NCBI GenBank assembly: GCA_903916735.1
Contig: CAIWXX010000128.1
Coordinates: 1 to 57,102, forward strand
DNA length: 57,102 nucleotides
From: an uncultured Acidobacteriota bacterium
GTDB taxonomy: Bacteria; Acidobacteriota; CAIWXX01
Direction: 5' to 3'
A program made the translations under genes and the position numbers. Under the pieces are notes generated by a model. The model was not told where the DNA came from. It searched no databases and saw only the letters and a program-made list of their open reading frames with translations. Below are positions 46,781 through 55,955 of the stretch, piece after piece (the first letter of the stretch is position 1; each line of letters starts with the position of its first letter).

Positions 46781-47410
46781 ATGAAAATACTGATTGCGGA
46801 AGACGATTTCACGTCGCGCAGCCTTCTGAAGGCGTTGTTGATCAAGCACGGCCATGACGTGGTTGCGACGGTGAACGGTGCAGAGGCGTGGGAGGCGATG
46901 CAGCGTGCCGATGCGCCTTCAATGGCAATCCTTGACTGGATGATGCCTGAAATGGACGGCCTCGATGTGTGCCGCCGGGTCCGCACCCTGAAAACCGATC
47001 TGCCGCCTCACATCATCATGCTGACGACAAAGGGCGAAAAGGCCGACATCATTGCCGGGCTGGACGCCGGGGCCGACGACTATCTGGCCAAGCCCTTCGA
47101 CCCCGGGGAGCTCCGTGCCCGCATCAAGGTCGGCTGGCGCATGGTCGAGATACGGGACGCGCTGGCAGCCAAGGTCGAAGAACTGCGCCATGCGCTTGAT
47201 CAGATAAAGACCCTGCGCGGCATCATTCCCATCTGCGCGAGCTGCAAGAAGATCCGGGACGATCAGGGCTACTGGAACCAGGTGGAAGTCTATGTCCGTG
47301 ACCACACCGAAGCCGAGTTCAGCCACGGCATGTGCCCGGAATGCATGAAGAAACTGTATCCTGAGTTCCAGCACGACGACGCTGTCAAGAGCGAGGAAAA
47401 AGACCCATGA
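46781..47410 (+). CDS. Response regulator with C-terminal Cys-rich domain
   Basis: 209 residues from ATG 46781. Receiver domain (LIAEDDFTSRSLL; AILDWMMPEMDGLDVC; DDYLAKPFDP) to about 120, a coiled-coil linker (about 125-150), then CASCKKIRDDQGYWNQVE and SHGMCPECMKKLYPE, a four-Cys module common at the ends of bacterial regulators and kinases and presumed to bind metal. No DNA-binding domain. The stop overlaps the next start (ATGA), so the next kinase is co-translated. Confidence 0.88.
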   Translation: MKILIAEDDFTSRSLLKALLIKHGHDVVATVNGAEAWEAMQRADAPSMAILDWMMPEMDGLDVCRRVRTLKTDLPPHIIMLTTKGEKADIIAGLDAGADDYLAKPFDPGELRARIKVGWRMVEIRDALAAKVEELRHALDQIKTLRGIIPICASCKKIRDDQGYWNQVEVYVRDHTEAEFSHGMCPECMKKLYPEFQHDDAVKSEEKDP

Positions 47411-50154
47411 ACCGTGAACCTTTGAACTCCTCGACTCCCTTTGCCGTGGTGGTCAACGACGATGTGACCCAGCTCAACATGCTGTCCGGTCTGGTGCGCA
47501 AGGCGGGCCTGGAACCCCGCGCCTTCACCGGGGCCGAGGCCGCCCTGGCGGATATGTCAGCCTGTGCCGGAACGGCGGACAGGAACCCCGGCACATTGCC
47601 CGCGCTCCTCGTCACCGACCTCTACATGCCGGGCATCGACGGCTGGCGCTTCTGCCGCCTGCTGCGTTCTCCGGAATACGCCGCCTTCAACCAGGTCCCC
47701 ATTCTGGTGGTCTCGGCCACCTTCGCCGGCGACGAGGCCTCCCGCATCGCCGCCGATCTCGGGGCCGAAGTTTTCCTCCCTTCCCCGGTGGAGGGTAAGC
47801 GCTTCGTCGAACAGGTGCAGGCGATTATGAAGGGCCGGCGAACGCGAAATTTACTGCGCGTCCTGATTGTCGAGGACAGCAAGACCCTGGCTGGCATCCT
47901 GAAGAAGGCCTTTGAAACCAACGGCTACCAGGCGGATACGGCGCTCACGGTCCGAGAGGCCGCGGACGCCTTCAAGAAAATCGCTTACGATGTGGCCGTG
48001 CTGGACTATCACCTGCCCGACGGCACTGGCGATGCCCTGCTCGACGAGTTCCATGCGATGCGGTTCGATTGCGCCTGCCTGATGATGACCACCGACCCGG
48101 GTCCGGAGCTGGCCCTGGACTGGATGAAACGGGGCGCAGCCGCCTACCTGCGCAAACCCTTTGAACCGGACTACCTCATCGAGCTCTGCGCCCGCGTTCG
48201 CCGCGAACACGCCCTCATGCGCGTACAGGACCTGCTCGAAGTACGCACCCGCGAACTGCGCGAGAGCGATGCAAGAAATAAAGCCCTATTGAACGCCCTG
48301 CCGGATATGATGTTTTTGTTAAACAATGACGGCGTCTTCCTCGACTATCATGCCCCTTCTGACACCGGCCTCGCGGTCGCGCCAGAGTTCTTTTTGAGAC
48401 GTCATATCCATGACGTTCTTCCTGCAAGTATCGCGGATGTAACAATGTCCCATATAAAGGACATTATTGAGAAAGGAGAGAGTTCGCCTTACGTTTATGA
48501 AGCTGAAATCGCCGGTGAAATCAGGTTCTATGAGAGTCGGATGGTGGCGTGCACTGAAACCAACGTCCTCGCCATTGTTCGCGACATCACCGACCGAAAA
48601 CGGGCCGATGAAAAGCTGCGGGAGAGCGAGGAAAAGTTCTCCAAGGCGTTCCAGACCTCGCCCTATGCCATTACCATCACAGGAGCGGAGGACGGCGCGT
48701 TCGTCGAGGTCAACGACGCATTCACCTCGATGACGGGGGTCACACAGGCAGAAGCCCTCGCCGCCACGTCGGGCGGGCTGATGCTGTGGGTCAATGAGGA
48801 AGATCGAATGCACGTGGTGGCTGCTCTTCGCGCATGCCGGACCGTGGTGGCCCAGGAGTACCTGTTCCGGATGAAGAGCGGTAAGGTCATCACGGGCTTG
48901 TTTTCGGCTCAGACGATCCAGCTAAACAACGAAACCTGCATTCTGTCCAGCATCTTGGACATCACCGAGCGCAAGCGGGTCGTGGGGGAGAAGGCCAAAC
49001 TCGAAGCCCAGCTCCACCAGGCCCAGAAGATGGAATCTGTGGGCCGCCTGGCGGGCGGGGTGGCGCACGACTTTAACAACATGCTGGGGGTGATCCTCGG
49101 ACACGCCGAAATTGCCATGGACCAGATAGACCAGGCCCTACCGATCTATGCCGACCTGGAGGAAATCCGCAAGGCTGCCCATCGCTCAGCCGACCTCACC
49201 CGGCAACTGCTGGCCTTTGCCCGCAAACAGACCGTTGTGCCCAAGGTGCTGGACCTGAACGAGACCATAGAGGGCATGCTCAAGATGCTTGAGCGGCTCA
49301 TCGGCGAGGATATTCATCTCAACTGGCAGCCGAAGGCGGATCTGTGGCCGGTCAAAGTGGACCCTTCCCAGATCGATCAGATCCTGGCCAACCTGCTCGT
49401 CAACGCTCGGGACGCCATCGCCGACACCGGCAGGATAACCATCGAAACCGGAAACATCGCCATCGACGAGGACTATTGCGCCGATCACCCGGGCTTTGTC
49501 CCCGGGGAGTATGTACTGCTTGCCGTCAGCGACGACGGCTGCGGCATGGACAAGGAAACGCTGGCCCACATCTTCGAACCCTTCTTCACGACCAAAGGCG
49601 TCGGCAAAGGAACAGGCCTCGGCCTGGCCACGGTGTACGGCGCCGTCAAGCAGAACAACGGATTCATCGATGTCTATAGTGAACCGGGAAAGGGAACGAC
49701 GTTCACGATCTATCTGCCCCGGCATGCAGGCAGGGCCGCGCAGATGCGGACGGAAGGTGCGGCGGCGGGACCGGCCTTGCGCGGCCACGAAACTGTACTG
49801 CTGGTGGAAGACGAGCCGGCCATACTGAAACTGACCACTGAGATGCTCGAAAGGCAGGGCTACACCGTGCTGGCCGCACCGTCCCCGGGCAAAGCCATCA
49901 GCCTGGTCCGGGAGCACCCCGGCGAGATCCACCTGCTCATGACCGATGTTGTCATGCCTGAAATGAACGGCCGCGACCTGGCCGGAAACCTGCTGTCCAT
50001 CTATCCGCACTTCAAGATTCTATTCATGTCGGGCTACACGGCCAACGTCATTGCCCATCACAGCGTGCTGGATGAAGGAGTGTATTTCATCCAGAAACCT
50101 TTCTCTATGAAAAACCTGGCAGCCAAGGTGCGGGAAGTGTTGGATCAGAAATAA
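47407..50154 (+). CDS. Hybrid kinase: two N-terminal receivers, two PAS, HisKA, HATPase, C-terminal receiver
   Basis: 915 residues, soluble. Receiver 1 (VVNDDVTQLNML; LLVTDLYMPGIDG) about 10-140, receiver 2 (LIVEDSKTLAGIL; VAVLDYHLPDGTGD) about 150-270, PAS about 290-400 and 405-525, HisKA GGVAHDFNNMLGVILGHAE (His about 555), HATPase ([29 protein letters not shown]), receiver 3 (VLLVEDEPAILKL; LLMTDVVMPEMNG). Receiver 1 lacks the normal threonine/lysine context (EVFLPSP in place of a KP motif). It is the last gene of the relay operon. Confidence 0.9.
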   Translation: MNREPLNSSTPFAVVVNDDVTQLNMLSGLVRKAGLEPRAFTGAEAALADMSACAGTADRNPGTLPALLVTDLYMPGIDGWRFCRLLRSPEYAAFNQVPILVVSATFAGDEASRIAADLGAEVFLPSPVEGKRFVEQVQAIMKGRRTRNLLRVLIVEDSKTLAGILKKAFETNGYQADTALTVREAADAFKKIAYDVAVLDYHLPDGTGDALLDEFHAMRFDCACLMMTTDPGPELALDWMKRGAAAYLRKPFEPDYLIELCARVRREHALMRVQDLLEVRTRELRESDARNKALLNALPDMMFLLNNDGVFLDYHAPSDTGLAVAPEFFLRRHIHDVLPASIADVTMSHIKDIIEKGESSPYVYEAEIAGEIRFYESRMVACTETNVLAIVRDITDRKRADEKLRESEEKFSKAFQTSPYAITITGAEDGAFVEVNDAFTSMTGVTQAEALAATSGGLMLWVNEEDRMHVVAALRACRTVVAQEYLFRMKSGKVITGLFSAQTIQLNNETCILSSILDITERKRVVGEKAKLEAQLHQAQKMESVGRLAGGVAHDFNNMLGVILGHAEIAMDQIDQALPIYADLEEIRKAAHRSADLTRQLLAFARKQTVVPKVLDLNETIEGMLKMLERLIGEDIHLNWQPKADLWPVKVDPSQIDQILANLLVNARDAIADTGRITIETGNIAIDEDYCADHPGFVPGEYVLLAVSDDGCGMDKETLAHIFEPFFTTKGVGKGTGLGLATVYGAVKQNNGFIDVYSEPGKGTTFTIYLPRHAGRAAQMRTEGAAAGPALRGHETVLLVEDEPAILKLTTEMLERQGYTVLAAPSPGKAISLVREHPGEIHLLMTDVVMPEMNGRDLAGNLLSIYPHFKILFMSGYTANVIAHHSVLDEGVYFIQKPFSMKNLAAKVREVLDQK

Positions 50155-50572
50155 CAGAATCATTCGATGCCTGCGAGATGCGATCCTGAAAAAGATAAGC
50201 GTGAAAACGGCATAGCAATTTATTGGGGATAGCACCAAGGAAACCAGCCGCAGGTAACATCGCATTTCTTCTTTCCCAGCCGGGAAACGGCGGAATGCTT
50301 TTTGTGCGATGGCTTGCGGCTCGCGCTGATCGATCAGAAGGTGCACACAAAGGAGCCGACCTGGCTCAGGATCGTCGCTCAGGCGAATCAACCGAAAGGA
50401 TGCGTGGCTTGATGTGGAGATCAGCCGCTTTCAGAAAACCAGGGATTCACTCGATCGATCCGGCCCCCTCGCGTGTCGACAAACCAAATTGTGGCACGCA
50501 TTGGTATTAGATGGGAACTCGCGACACATCCAAATACGGCGACGGTCGAGTATGTCCAATTTTCGATTCGCC
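50155..50572. other. Spacer, no recognisable gene
   Basis: Short open frames here have no ribosome binding site and no family resemblance. Confidence 0.4.
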
Positions 50573-50601
50573 TTGACACTTGCCAACCAGTGGTCTACAT
50601 T
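50573..50601 (+). promoter_or_regulatory. Sigma-70-type promoter TTGACA-17-TACATT
   Basis: A perfect -35 (50573-50578), 17-base spacer and near-consensus -10 (50596-50601). The implied start near 50608 gives a leader of about 210 bases before ATG 50820. It is the best full promoter in the window. Confidence 0.65.
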
Positions 50602-50819
50602 TTGTCCTTGTTACACAATCGCCCCCTGCAACATAACTATCCGTCGCACCTTTCTCCACCCGCAGGGACGGAGGATCGCTGTCAATATCGATGCGAATAC
50701 ACTCAATTTACTACGTTCGTGGCATTCGAGCATCCAGAGCAGAAAAGCACAATCCAATATCCTCTCAGGATGGACGTGCTCGATCACAAGATGACCGTCA
50801 TAGACAACAGGAGGCAGGC

Positions 50820-52199
50820 ATGACATGGAACATCAAGATCTGGCAGGCCGCCGCGGCCGGGTCGATTGCGCTATTATTAGTTACTGGGAGCAGCACGCGC
50901 CTGGGCGCGCCAGATGTATCTCCTGTTGAGCAGAGTCCAAATGCCGGCATGGACTCTGCGGGCACATCCTATCTCTGGGACTTTGGCGATGGCTCCACAG
51001 CAGCCAAACGGATCGTGAACCACCAGTACCTCAGGGCAGGCAGCTATGAATGGATCGTCACGGCAACGAAAAATGGGTCGCCCTGCTCGAAAAGCGGGTC
51101 TATCACCATCGGGGCAGTTTCTCCGGATTTCAAGGGTGCGATTGAGTTGGATGGGGATCCCCTGCAAAATGGGATCGTGAAGCCGTTGCTGGGAACCAGC
51201 GGGTCCGAGACCATGGAAGAGACAGGACAATCTCGACCCTCAGACGAGACTGCCATCGGGTGCACGACCACTGTGCCGGCGACGGGGACACTGAACACGA
51301 ATGTTCAATTTGCGGTCACCGTTTCATTCCTAAAACCAGGGGCTCTCATAGAGGCGGACTCGATCGTGGGGAACTTGAGGTACGTGCCGCCGACGGGATC
51401 GAAAGGATTTTTCCAGGGATCGCCGTTGAGCGAGTCGTGCCGCCAGAGTAATGAGGCCAGGTTCACGCACATTTTGAGCCGCGACCTCGCTGTGATGGAG
51501 ACAGAGGTCACCAGGCGGATGTGGTCGAATCTGCGCGCTGCGCAGCCGACGCTTCCTGCGGATCCTTCCTACCGCGGTTGGGGAGCGGAGATGACTCGTC
51601 CGGTGCAGCAAGTGACCTGCCAGGAGTCCGTCTTGTTTGCGAATCTCTTGTCGTTACAGCAAGGACTGACTCGCTGCTACTACACGAACTCCACCAGGGC
51701 CGTGCCCATCAGTCCCTCCAACTACAAGAAGACAGCGAATCCCTACTGCGATTTCAGTGCCTCGGGGTACAGGCTGCCGACAGAGGGGGAGTGGGAGTGG
51801 TTCTGCCGAGCCAAATCGAAAACTCCGTTCTCGGTCCCTGAGCCCCAGTACGGATCCGGGAATTGCGCGTGCGGGAATCTGCCAGCCTTCGACGGCGTGG
51901 CATGGTACTGCGCGACATCGAGGAATCACACTCACCCTGCAGGGGAGAAAATTGCGAATCCTTGGAACCTGAAGGATGTGCACGGCAACGTGTATGAGTG
52001 GTGCTGGGACTGGGCGGAATCATATCCCTCCGGGACTGTGACGGACTATGCCGGCCCAGGCAGCGGGTCGTATCGCGCGGCCCGCGGCGGCAGCTGGCAC
52101 GAAGACTCGCGATACTGCCGGTCGGCCGCGCGGTACAGCGGTGCGCCCGGCGAGCGCTGGAGCGGCTACGGCTTCCGTCTTTGCAGGTCGATACTGTAG
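50820..52199 (+). CDS. Exported PKD-domain protein with sulfatase-modifying-factor (FGE-like) domain
   Basis: 459 residues; AGGAGG is five bases before ATG 50820. Signal peptide (IWQAAAAGSIALLLVTG...), a PKD-like domain with YLWDFGDGSTAA (about 55-66) and YEWIVTATKNG, an interdomain region, then an FGE-sulfatase domain: VMETEVTRRMW, PVQQVTCQE, YRLPTEGEWEWFCRA, NPWNLKDVHGNVYEWCWDW, RAARGGSWHED, and the end GYGFRLCRS. Most relatives are not true formylglycine enzymes; they serve as surface or regulatory modules. The active-site Cys context is not clear, so catalysis is unproven. Confidence 0.8.
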   Translation: MTWNIKIWQAAAAGSIALLLVTGSSTRLGAPDVSPVEQSPNAGMDSAGTSYLWDFGDGSTAAKRIVNHQYLRAGSYEWIVTATKNGSPCSKSGSITIGAVSPDFKGAIELDGDPLQNGIVKPLLGTSGSETMEETGQSRPSDETAIGCTTTVPATGTLNTNVQFAVTVSFLKPGALIEADSIVGNLRYVPPTGSKGFFQGSPLSESCRQSNEARFTHILSRDLAVMETEVTRRMWSNLRAAQPTLPADPSYRGWGAEMTRPVQQVTCQESVLFANLLSLQQGLTRCYYTNSTRAVPISPSNYKKTANPYCDFSASGYRLPTEGEWEWFCRAKSKTPFSVPEPQYGSGNCACGNLPAFDGVAWYCATSRNHTHPAGEKIANPWNLKDVHGNVYEWCWDWAESYPSGTVTDYAGPGSGSYRAARGGSWHEDSRYCRSAARYSGAPGERWSGYGFRLCRSIL

Positions 52200-52573
52200 C
52201 TCCAACCCGAGGCCTCGAACCGACCAGGCGCTTCAGGAATTGATCCACGGGTGGTATTTGGTCAAGACTCGGTGTCTGGGTCAGGCGTAAAATCCTTGTC
52301 TTTCTTGGTTCCTTCACGGGCCATCTTGTGGAGCATCTCTTTCGAGCCGAGGTTGAGTTTCACTTGTCACCCAGGGAGAGGTCATCAACAAGCAATCGAA
52401 CAAATGCAACATCATAAACCCAATGGGGGGAAATTCGCATGTTTTCATCTTTCGATTTGACCAGGAAAGGCCCCAACCGAGCCCGAAGAGGAATGGATCC
52501 AAAGTAGATCGCTTCCATGCGATTAAGCCGGTATTTACGGAACATGACTACTTTCATGCTTAATATCCTTCGC
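52200..52573. other. Spacer with a possible 65-residue minus-strand ORF
   Basis: Bases 52360-52557 on the minus strand could encode a basic protein (MKVVMFRKYRLNRMEAIYFG... ending VRLLVDDLSLGDK). The last part is faintly PilZ-like (DLS motif), but no ribosome binding site is clear. It follows the MBL-fold gene in the same direction. Confidence 0.25.
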
Positions 52574-53176
52574 TCAGACCTGCTGACGCTGCTCACGGAC
52601 ATTGCGATACGATTCCTCCAAGATCTCCTGGCAGCGGCTCAGCAGCGGCTTGTCATGGCCGAAATAGATCGCCTTGACAGGCTTCCTGCTGATATACTTC
52701 AAGGCTTCGATAAAGGCCGGTTCATAGGTGTTGTGGGAAGAATGGATGATTAGCGGGGTATCACCGGCAAAAAGAATGCCCTGCTGCGGGCAATAGATGC
52801 AAATGGAATCACTGCTGTGGCCGGGCGTGAAGATTATCTCGCACAGCTGATCGGCCGCGCGCAATTGAGTGCTCGGTTTGAGGAGATGATCGACCCCATC
52901 GGTATTCGCTGACGCGGCATATACACGTGGTGAGTAGAGTTCCTTCAAACGTGGTATCAGGGCGGCATGATCATAATGGTCGTGGGTGAGGATGATCTGG
53001 TCGAGCTTGCGCTTGCCGACCCCGGTCGAGGCGGCTTCGAGCTTCTCGATGATGGCCTCGTCCCGGCCTGCGTCGATCAGGGTGTTGACATCATCGAGGG
53101 TGTTCCACTCACCGGTCAGGAGATAGACATTGGCCGTATAGATGGAGCTGCCGGCAGACAGGTTGAGAATCTTCAT
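52574..53176 (-). CDS. MBL-fold metallohydrolase
   Basis: 200 residues. Metallo-beta-lactamase fold with HxHxDH as LTHDHYDHAAL (about 64-74), FTPGHSSDSICIY (about 115-127), FAGDTPLI (about 136-143) and YFGHDKPL (about 173-180), giving the full di-metal ligand set. The substrate is unknown; glyoxalase-II-like or lactonase-like hydrolases share this form. It starts inside the upstream CheR-like gene (ATGA, four-base overlap), so the two are co-translated. Confidence 0.85.
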   Translation of the reverse strand: MKILNLSAGSSIYTANVYLLTGEWNTLDDVNTLIDAGRDEAIIEKLEAASTGVGKRKLDQIILTHDHYDHAALIPRLKELYSPRVYAASANTDGVDHLLKPSTQLRAADQLCEIIFTPGHSSDSICIYCPQQGILFAGDTPLIIHSSHNTYEPAFIEALKYISRKPVKAIYFGHDKPLLSRCQEILEESYRNVREQRQQV

Positions 53177-53814
53177 GGCTGGTCTCTTTTGCGGAACAGC
53201 TGGGCATGCGAAACAACTGGTTCGAAGAGATGTTCCATTTCCTTGGGCAGCTTCTGCGTCTGCTCGGTGGCAAAAAAACCACCCGGCCGGAGCGCATCAT
53301 GGAACATGCGCATGACCTTGATGCGATGCTCTTCGTTAAAATGCAGGAGGACATTCTTGCACAGGATCAGGCCAAAATCCTGGCCGATTGGCTTTAATGT
53401 AAGCAGGTCATGCTGCTGGAAGCGCAGTGCGCTGCGCATTTCTTCGCTGATCTGGTACGCTTCACCGCCGTTTTGGGGGGTGAAGTATTTGGCCAGAATC
53501 TCGGGCGGAATGCGCTCGACCTCTACACGGGGGTAGATGGCATTCTTGATGATCGGGCCGAAGAGATTGCTGTTGTCCAGGTCAGTGGCGTAAATAATGA
53601 TATTGCGAAAAAACATATAGCCCATGTTCTCACGCAGCACAATTGCCAGGGTGTAGGGTTCCGGGCCCATGGCGCAGCCGGCGTCCCAGATCGAGACGCG
53701 TTGATAGGTCCTGAGCACAGGCAGGGCGTGGTCGCGGATAAGCTCGATGGTCTGCAAGTCACGAAAAAAATAGGTGAAAGCCAATTTTTTTCCTTTTGTG
53801 CGTATGGTTTTCAA
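53173..53814 (-). CDS. CheR-type methyltransferase without the N-terminal CheR domain
   Basis: 213 residues from a TTG start; CheR is usually about 270-290. The SAM-binding domain is intact: TYFFRD (about 14-19, the T-x-F-F-R motif), WDAGCAMGPEPYTLAIVL (about 43-60), IYATDLDNSN, and LCKNVLLHF in place of CRNVLIYF. The N-terminal four-helix CheR_N domain, which contacts the receptor, is missing. No chemoreceptor genes are nearby, so a non-chemotaxis target is likely. An AT-rich 40-base stretch upstream (53815-53850) is the probable promoter region. Confidence 0.75.
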   Translation of the reverse strand: MKTIRTKGKKLAFTYFFRDLQTIELIRDHALPVLRTYQRVSIWDAGCAMGPEPYTLAIVLRENMGYMFFRNIIIYATDLDNSNLFGPIIKNAIYPRVEVERIPPEILAKYFTPQNGGEAYQISEEMRSALRFQQHDLLTLKPIGQDFGLILCKNVLLHFNEEHRIKVMRMFHDALRPGGFFATEQTQKLPKEMEHLFEPVVSHAQLFRKRDQP

Positions 53815-53972
53815 AACTGATATACAATAAATATAATAAAAAAGCTATTTTGACCGCCCATGATCAGCGGGTAAGGGGCGGATAAATGCTCGGGTTCTGA
53901 GGGTGGGGTTGATATTGTATTGATTTAGTAAATATGCGCGGAAATGGAAGAGAGTGAAGTTTTATCCTGCAA

Positions 53973-53995
53973 TATCAAGACCGTCTTGATACAAT
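53973..53995 (+). promoter_or_regulatory. 19-bp perfect palindrome overlapping an extended -10
   Basis: TATCAAGAC-C-GTCTTGATA (53973-53991) is perfect over nine pairs. Its right arm runs into TGaTACAAT (53987-53995), an extended -10. This is an operator-like layout for a dimeric regulator. The ATG of the transposase fragment is at 54005. Confidence 0.5.
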
Positions 53996-54004
53996 ATATT
54001 TGCT

Positions 54005-54180
54005 ATGAGACCAAAAACACCAGTTCAAGCGAAGACGCCGTTTGACATTGATCCAAAGCCGCTTATGGGGGTTACGACAGCCCGAGCGGGACCATGTGTG
54101 CTGTGAGTCGTGCATATCGAAGTCTGGACATGCAGGATTTGTGTGAGGAGCATCTTCTGCCCAGACCTTCCAGACTGGTT
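54005..54180 (+). pseudogene. IS1380-like transposase N-terminal remnant
   Basis: MRPKTPVQAKTPFDIDPKPL leads to GVTTARAGPCVL and a stop. In another frame CRAYRSLDMQDLCEEHLLPRPS continues the pattern (T-A-x-A-G-x-x-L, then R-x-x-R-S-L) seen at the start of IS1380-family transposases. It is then cut off just before an R1 fragment. No terminal repeats found. Confidence 0.4.
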
Positions 54181-54210
54181 TTCGACACCCTGTTATGCAT
54201 AGTCTCCCAC

Positions 54211-54270
54211 CGAAATCCGGCGATAAGGAATGGCGGCTGCAAGCCATCAGATAGTTTCGATAGACCCGGC
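54211..54270. repeat. R1 truncated copy (left 60 bases)
   Basis: It starts CGAAATCCGGCGATAAGG, keeps GCAAGCCATCAGATAGT and TCGATAGACCCGGC, then stops matching. Only the left end of R1 is present. It ends 24 bases before the next start codon, so it supplies part of the leader of the kinase gene. Confidence 0.8.
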
Positions 54271-54294
54271 CCACATAAAAAATAGGATTATCGA

Positions 54295-55479
54295 ATGAAA
54301 AAATCATCCGGGACAAAAGCGGAATTGCTCGAAGAGATTTCCGCCTTGAAGCAGAAAATCAAAGAACTCGAATACTCGGACTCAGATCGCAAGCAGACCG
54401 CGGAAATGCTGCTGTCAGCAAGCAATTACAACCGCAACCTCATCGAGGTGAGCCTTGACCCTCTCGTCACGATCAGCCATGACGGTAAAATTATGGATGT
54501 AAGCGCATCCACTGAACAGATAACCGGTTGTTCGCGCCTGGACCTGATTGGCACTGATTTCTCGGACTACTTCACCGACCCGGAGAAAGCGCGGGAAGGG
54601 TATCAGAAGGTATTTGTAGAGGGGAAAGTCACTGACTACCCGCTTGCCGTTCGCCATGCCTCCGGCGCGATTACCGAGGTGCTCTATAACGCTTCTGTTT
54701 ACCGCAATGAACAAGGCGAAGTTATCGGTGTTTTCGCCGCCGCCCGCGACATCACCGAGCGCAAGCGTGCCGAGGACAAGCTTCGTGGCGTGCTGGTAGA
54801 GTTGGAACGCTCGAACAAGGATCTGGAGCTGTTCGCTTCCATCGCCTCGCACGATTTGCAGGAGCCGCTTCGGATGGTTGCGAGTTATACACAGCTTCTG
54901 GCGGAGCGTTACGAGGGCCAACTCGATGAGAAGGCCAGGAAATACATCGCCTATGCGGTGGACGGGGCAATCCGAATGCAGCGGCTCGTCAACGATCTTC
55001 TGACCTACTCGCGCGTCGGCACGCACGGCAATCCGATCGAAACCACGGATTCGCATTCCATTCTTGGCGAAGCGATCAGGAACCTGGCCACCACGATCGA
55101 GGAGAGCAAGGCGATCGTCACGAATGAAGAACTCCCGATGGTGCGCGCCGACGCGTCGCAGCTCGTGCAGCTGTTCCAGAATCTCCTCGCGAACGCCATC
55201 AAGTTCCGGGCCGAGAACTTCCCGCACGTCCATGTGTCCGCCCGGGACGAGGGGTGCGAATGGGTCTTTTCCGTCCGCGACAACGGCATCGGGATTGATC
55301 GGCAGTATGCGGATAGGATCTTTGTGATCTTCCAGCGTCTGCACACACGGCAGGAATATCCCGGCACCGGGATCGGTCTGGCGGTGTGCAAACGGATAGT
55401 GGAACGACACGGTGGCAAAATATGGTTTGAGTCCGAGACTGGGAAAGGCTCGACGTTTTTCTTCACAGTCCCAAAATAG
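54295..55479 (+). CDS. PAS sensor histidine kinase (cyanobacterial-phytochrome-like HisKA)
   Basis: 394 residues, soluble. N-terminal coiled coil (about 5-30), one PAS/PAC (about 45-165), HisKA with SIASHDLQEPLRMVASYTQL (His about 184), HATPase (NLLANAIKFRAE, VRDNGIGIDRQYADRIF, GTGIGLAVCKRIVERHGG). The SHDLQEPLR box is that of kinases that pair with Rcp1-type regulators, and such a regulator follows at 55501. AGGA is eight bases before ATG. Confidence 0.9.
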   Translation: MKKSSGTKAELLEEISALKQKIKELEYSDSDRKQTAEMLLSASNYNRNLIEVSLDPLVTISHDGKIMDVSASTEQITGCSRLDLIGTDFSDYFTDPEKAREGYQKVFVEGKVTDYPLAVRHASGAITEVLYNASVYRNEQGEVIGVFAAARDITERKRAEDKLRGVLVELERSNKDLELFASIASHDLQEPLRMVASYTQLLAERYEGQLDEKARKYIAYAVDGAIRMQRLVNDLLTYSRVGTHGNPIETTDSHSILGEAIRNLATTIEESKAIVTNEELPMVRADASQLVQLFQNLLANAIKFRAENFPHVHVSARDEGCEWVFSVRDNGIGIDRQYADRIFVIFQRLHTRQEYPGTGIGLAVCKRIVERHGGKIWFESETGKGSTFFFTVPK

Positions 55480-55500
55480 GAGAAAGGATGTACCAAGACG

Positions 55501-55941
55501 ATGAGTGCAACAACATTCGGAAAACCTGTTGATATTCTACTGGTGGAGGACACACCCGGAGATGTGGATCTTACTCGGGAAGCCCTGGAGAACAGCAAGA
55601 TACGCAACACGCTGAATGTGGCCGTTGACGGTGAGGAGGCGATGGCTTTTTTGCGTGGGACCGGAAAGCACGCGGGGGCCCCGCGTCCGGACCTTATCTT
55701 GCTGGACCTGAACCTGCCCAAGAAGGACGGTCGCGAGGTGCTTGCCGAGATCAAAGCGGACGAAGACTTGAAGCGGATCCCGGTAGTGATCCTGACGACC
55801 TCGCAGGCAGAAGAGGACATTTTCAGGAGTTACAACCTTCACGCCAACTGCTACATCACGAAACCCATTGATCTGCATCAATTCCTCCACGTGGTAAAAG
55901 CCATTGAGAATTTCTGGTTGACCATCGTCAGACTGCCGTGA
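55501..55941 (+). CDS. Rcp1-like single-domain response regulator
   Basis: 146 residues. Receiver only: [18 protein letters not shown] (about 12-29), [20 protein letters not shown] (about 64-83, phospho-Asp in LLDL), [20 protein letters not shown]. The PGD insertion after the acidic pair and the LNLPKKDG motif are typical of Rcp1 partners of phytochrome-like kinases. It is probably the direct partner of the kinase 21 bp upstream. Confidence 0.92.
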   Translation: MSATTFGKPVDILLVEDTPGDVDLTREALENSKIRNTLNVAVDGEEAMAFLRGTGKHAGAPRPDLILLDLNLPKKDGREVLAEIKADEDLKRIPVVILTTSQAEEDIFRSYNLHANCYITKPIDLHQFLHVVKAIENFWLTIVRLP

Positions 55942-55955
55942 AATGGCGCCAAGTG

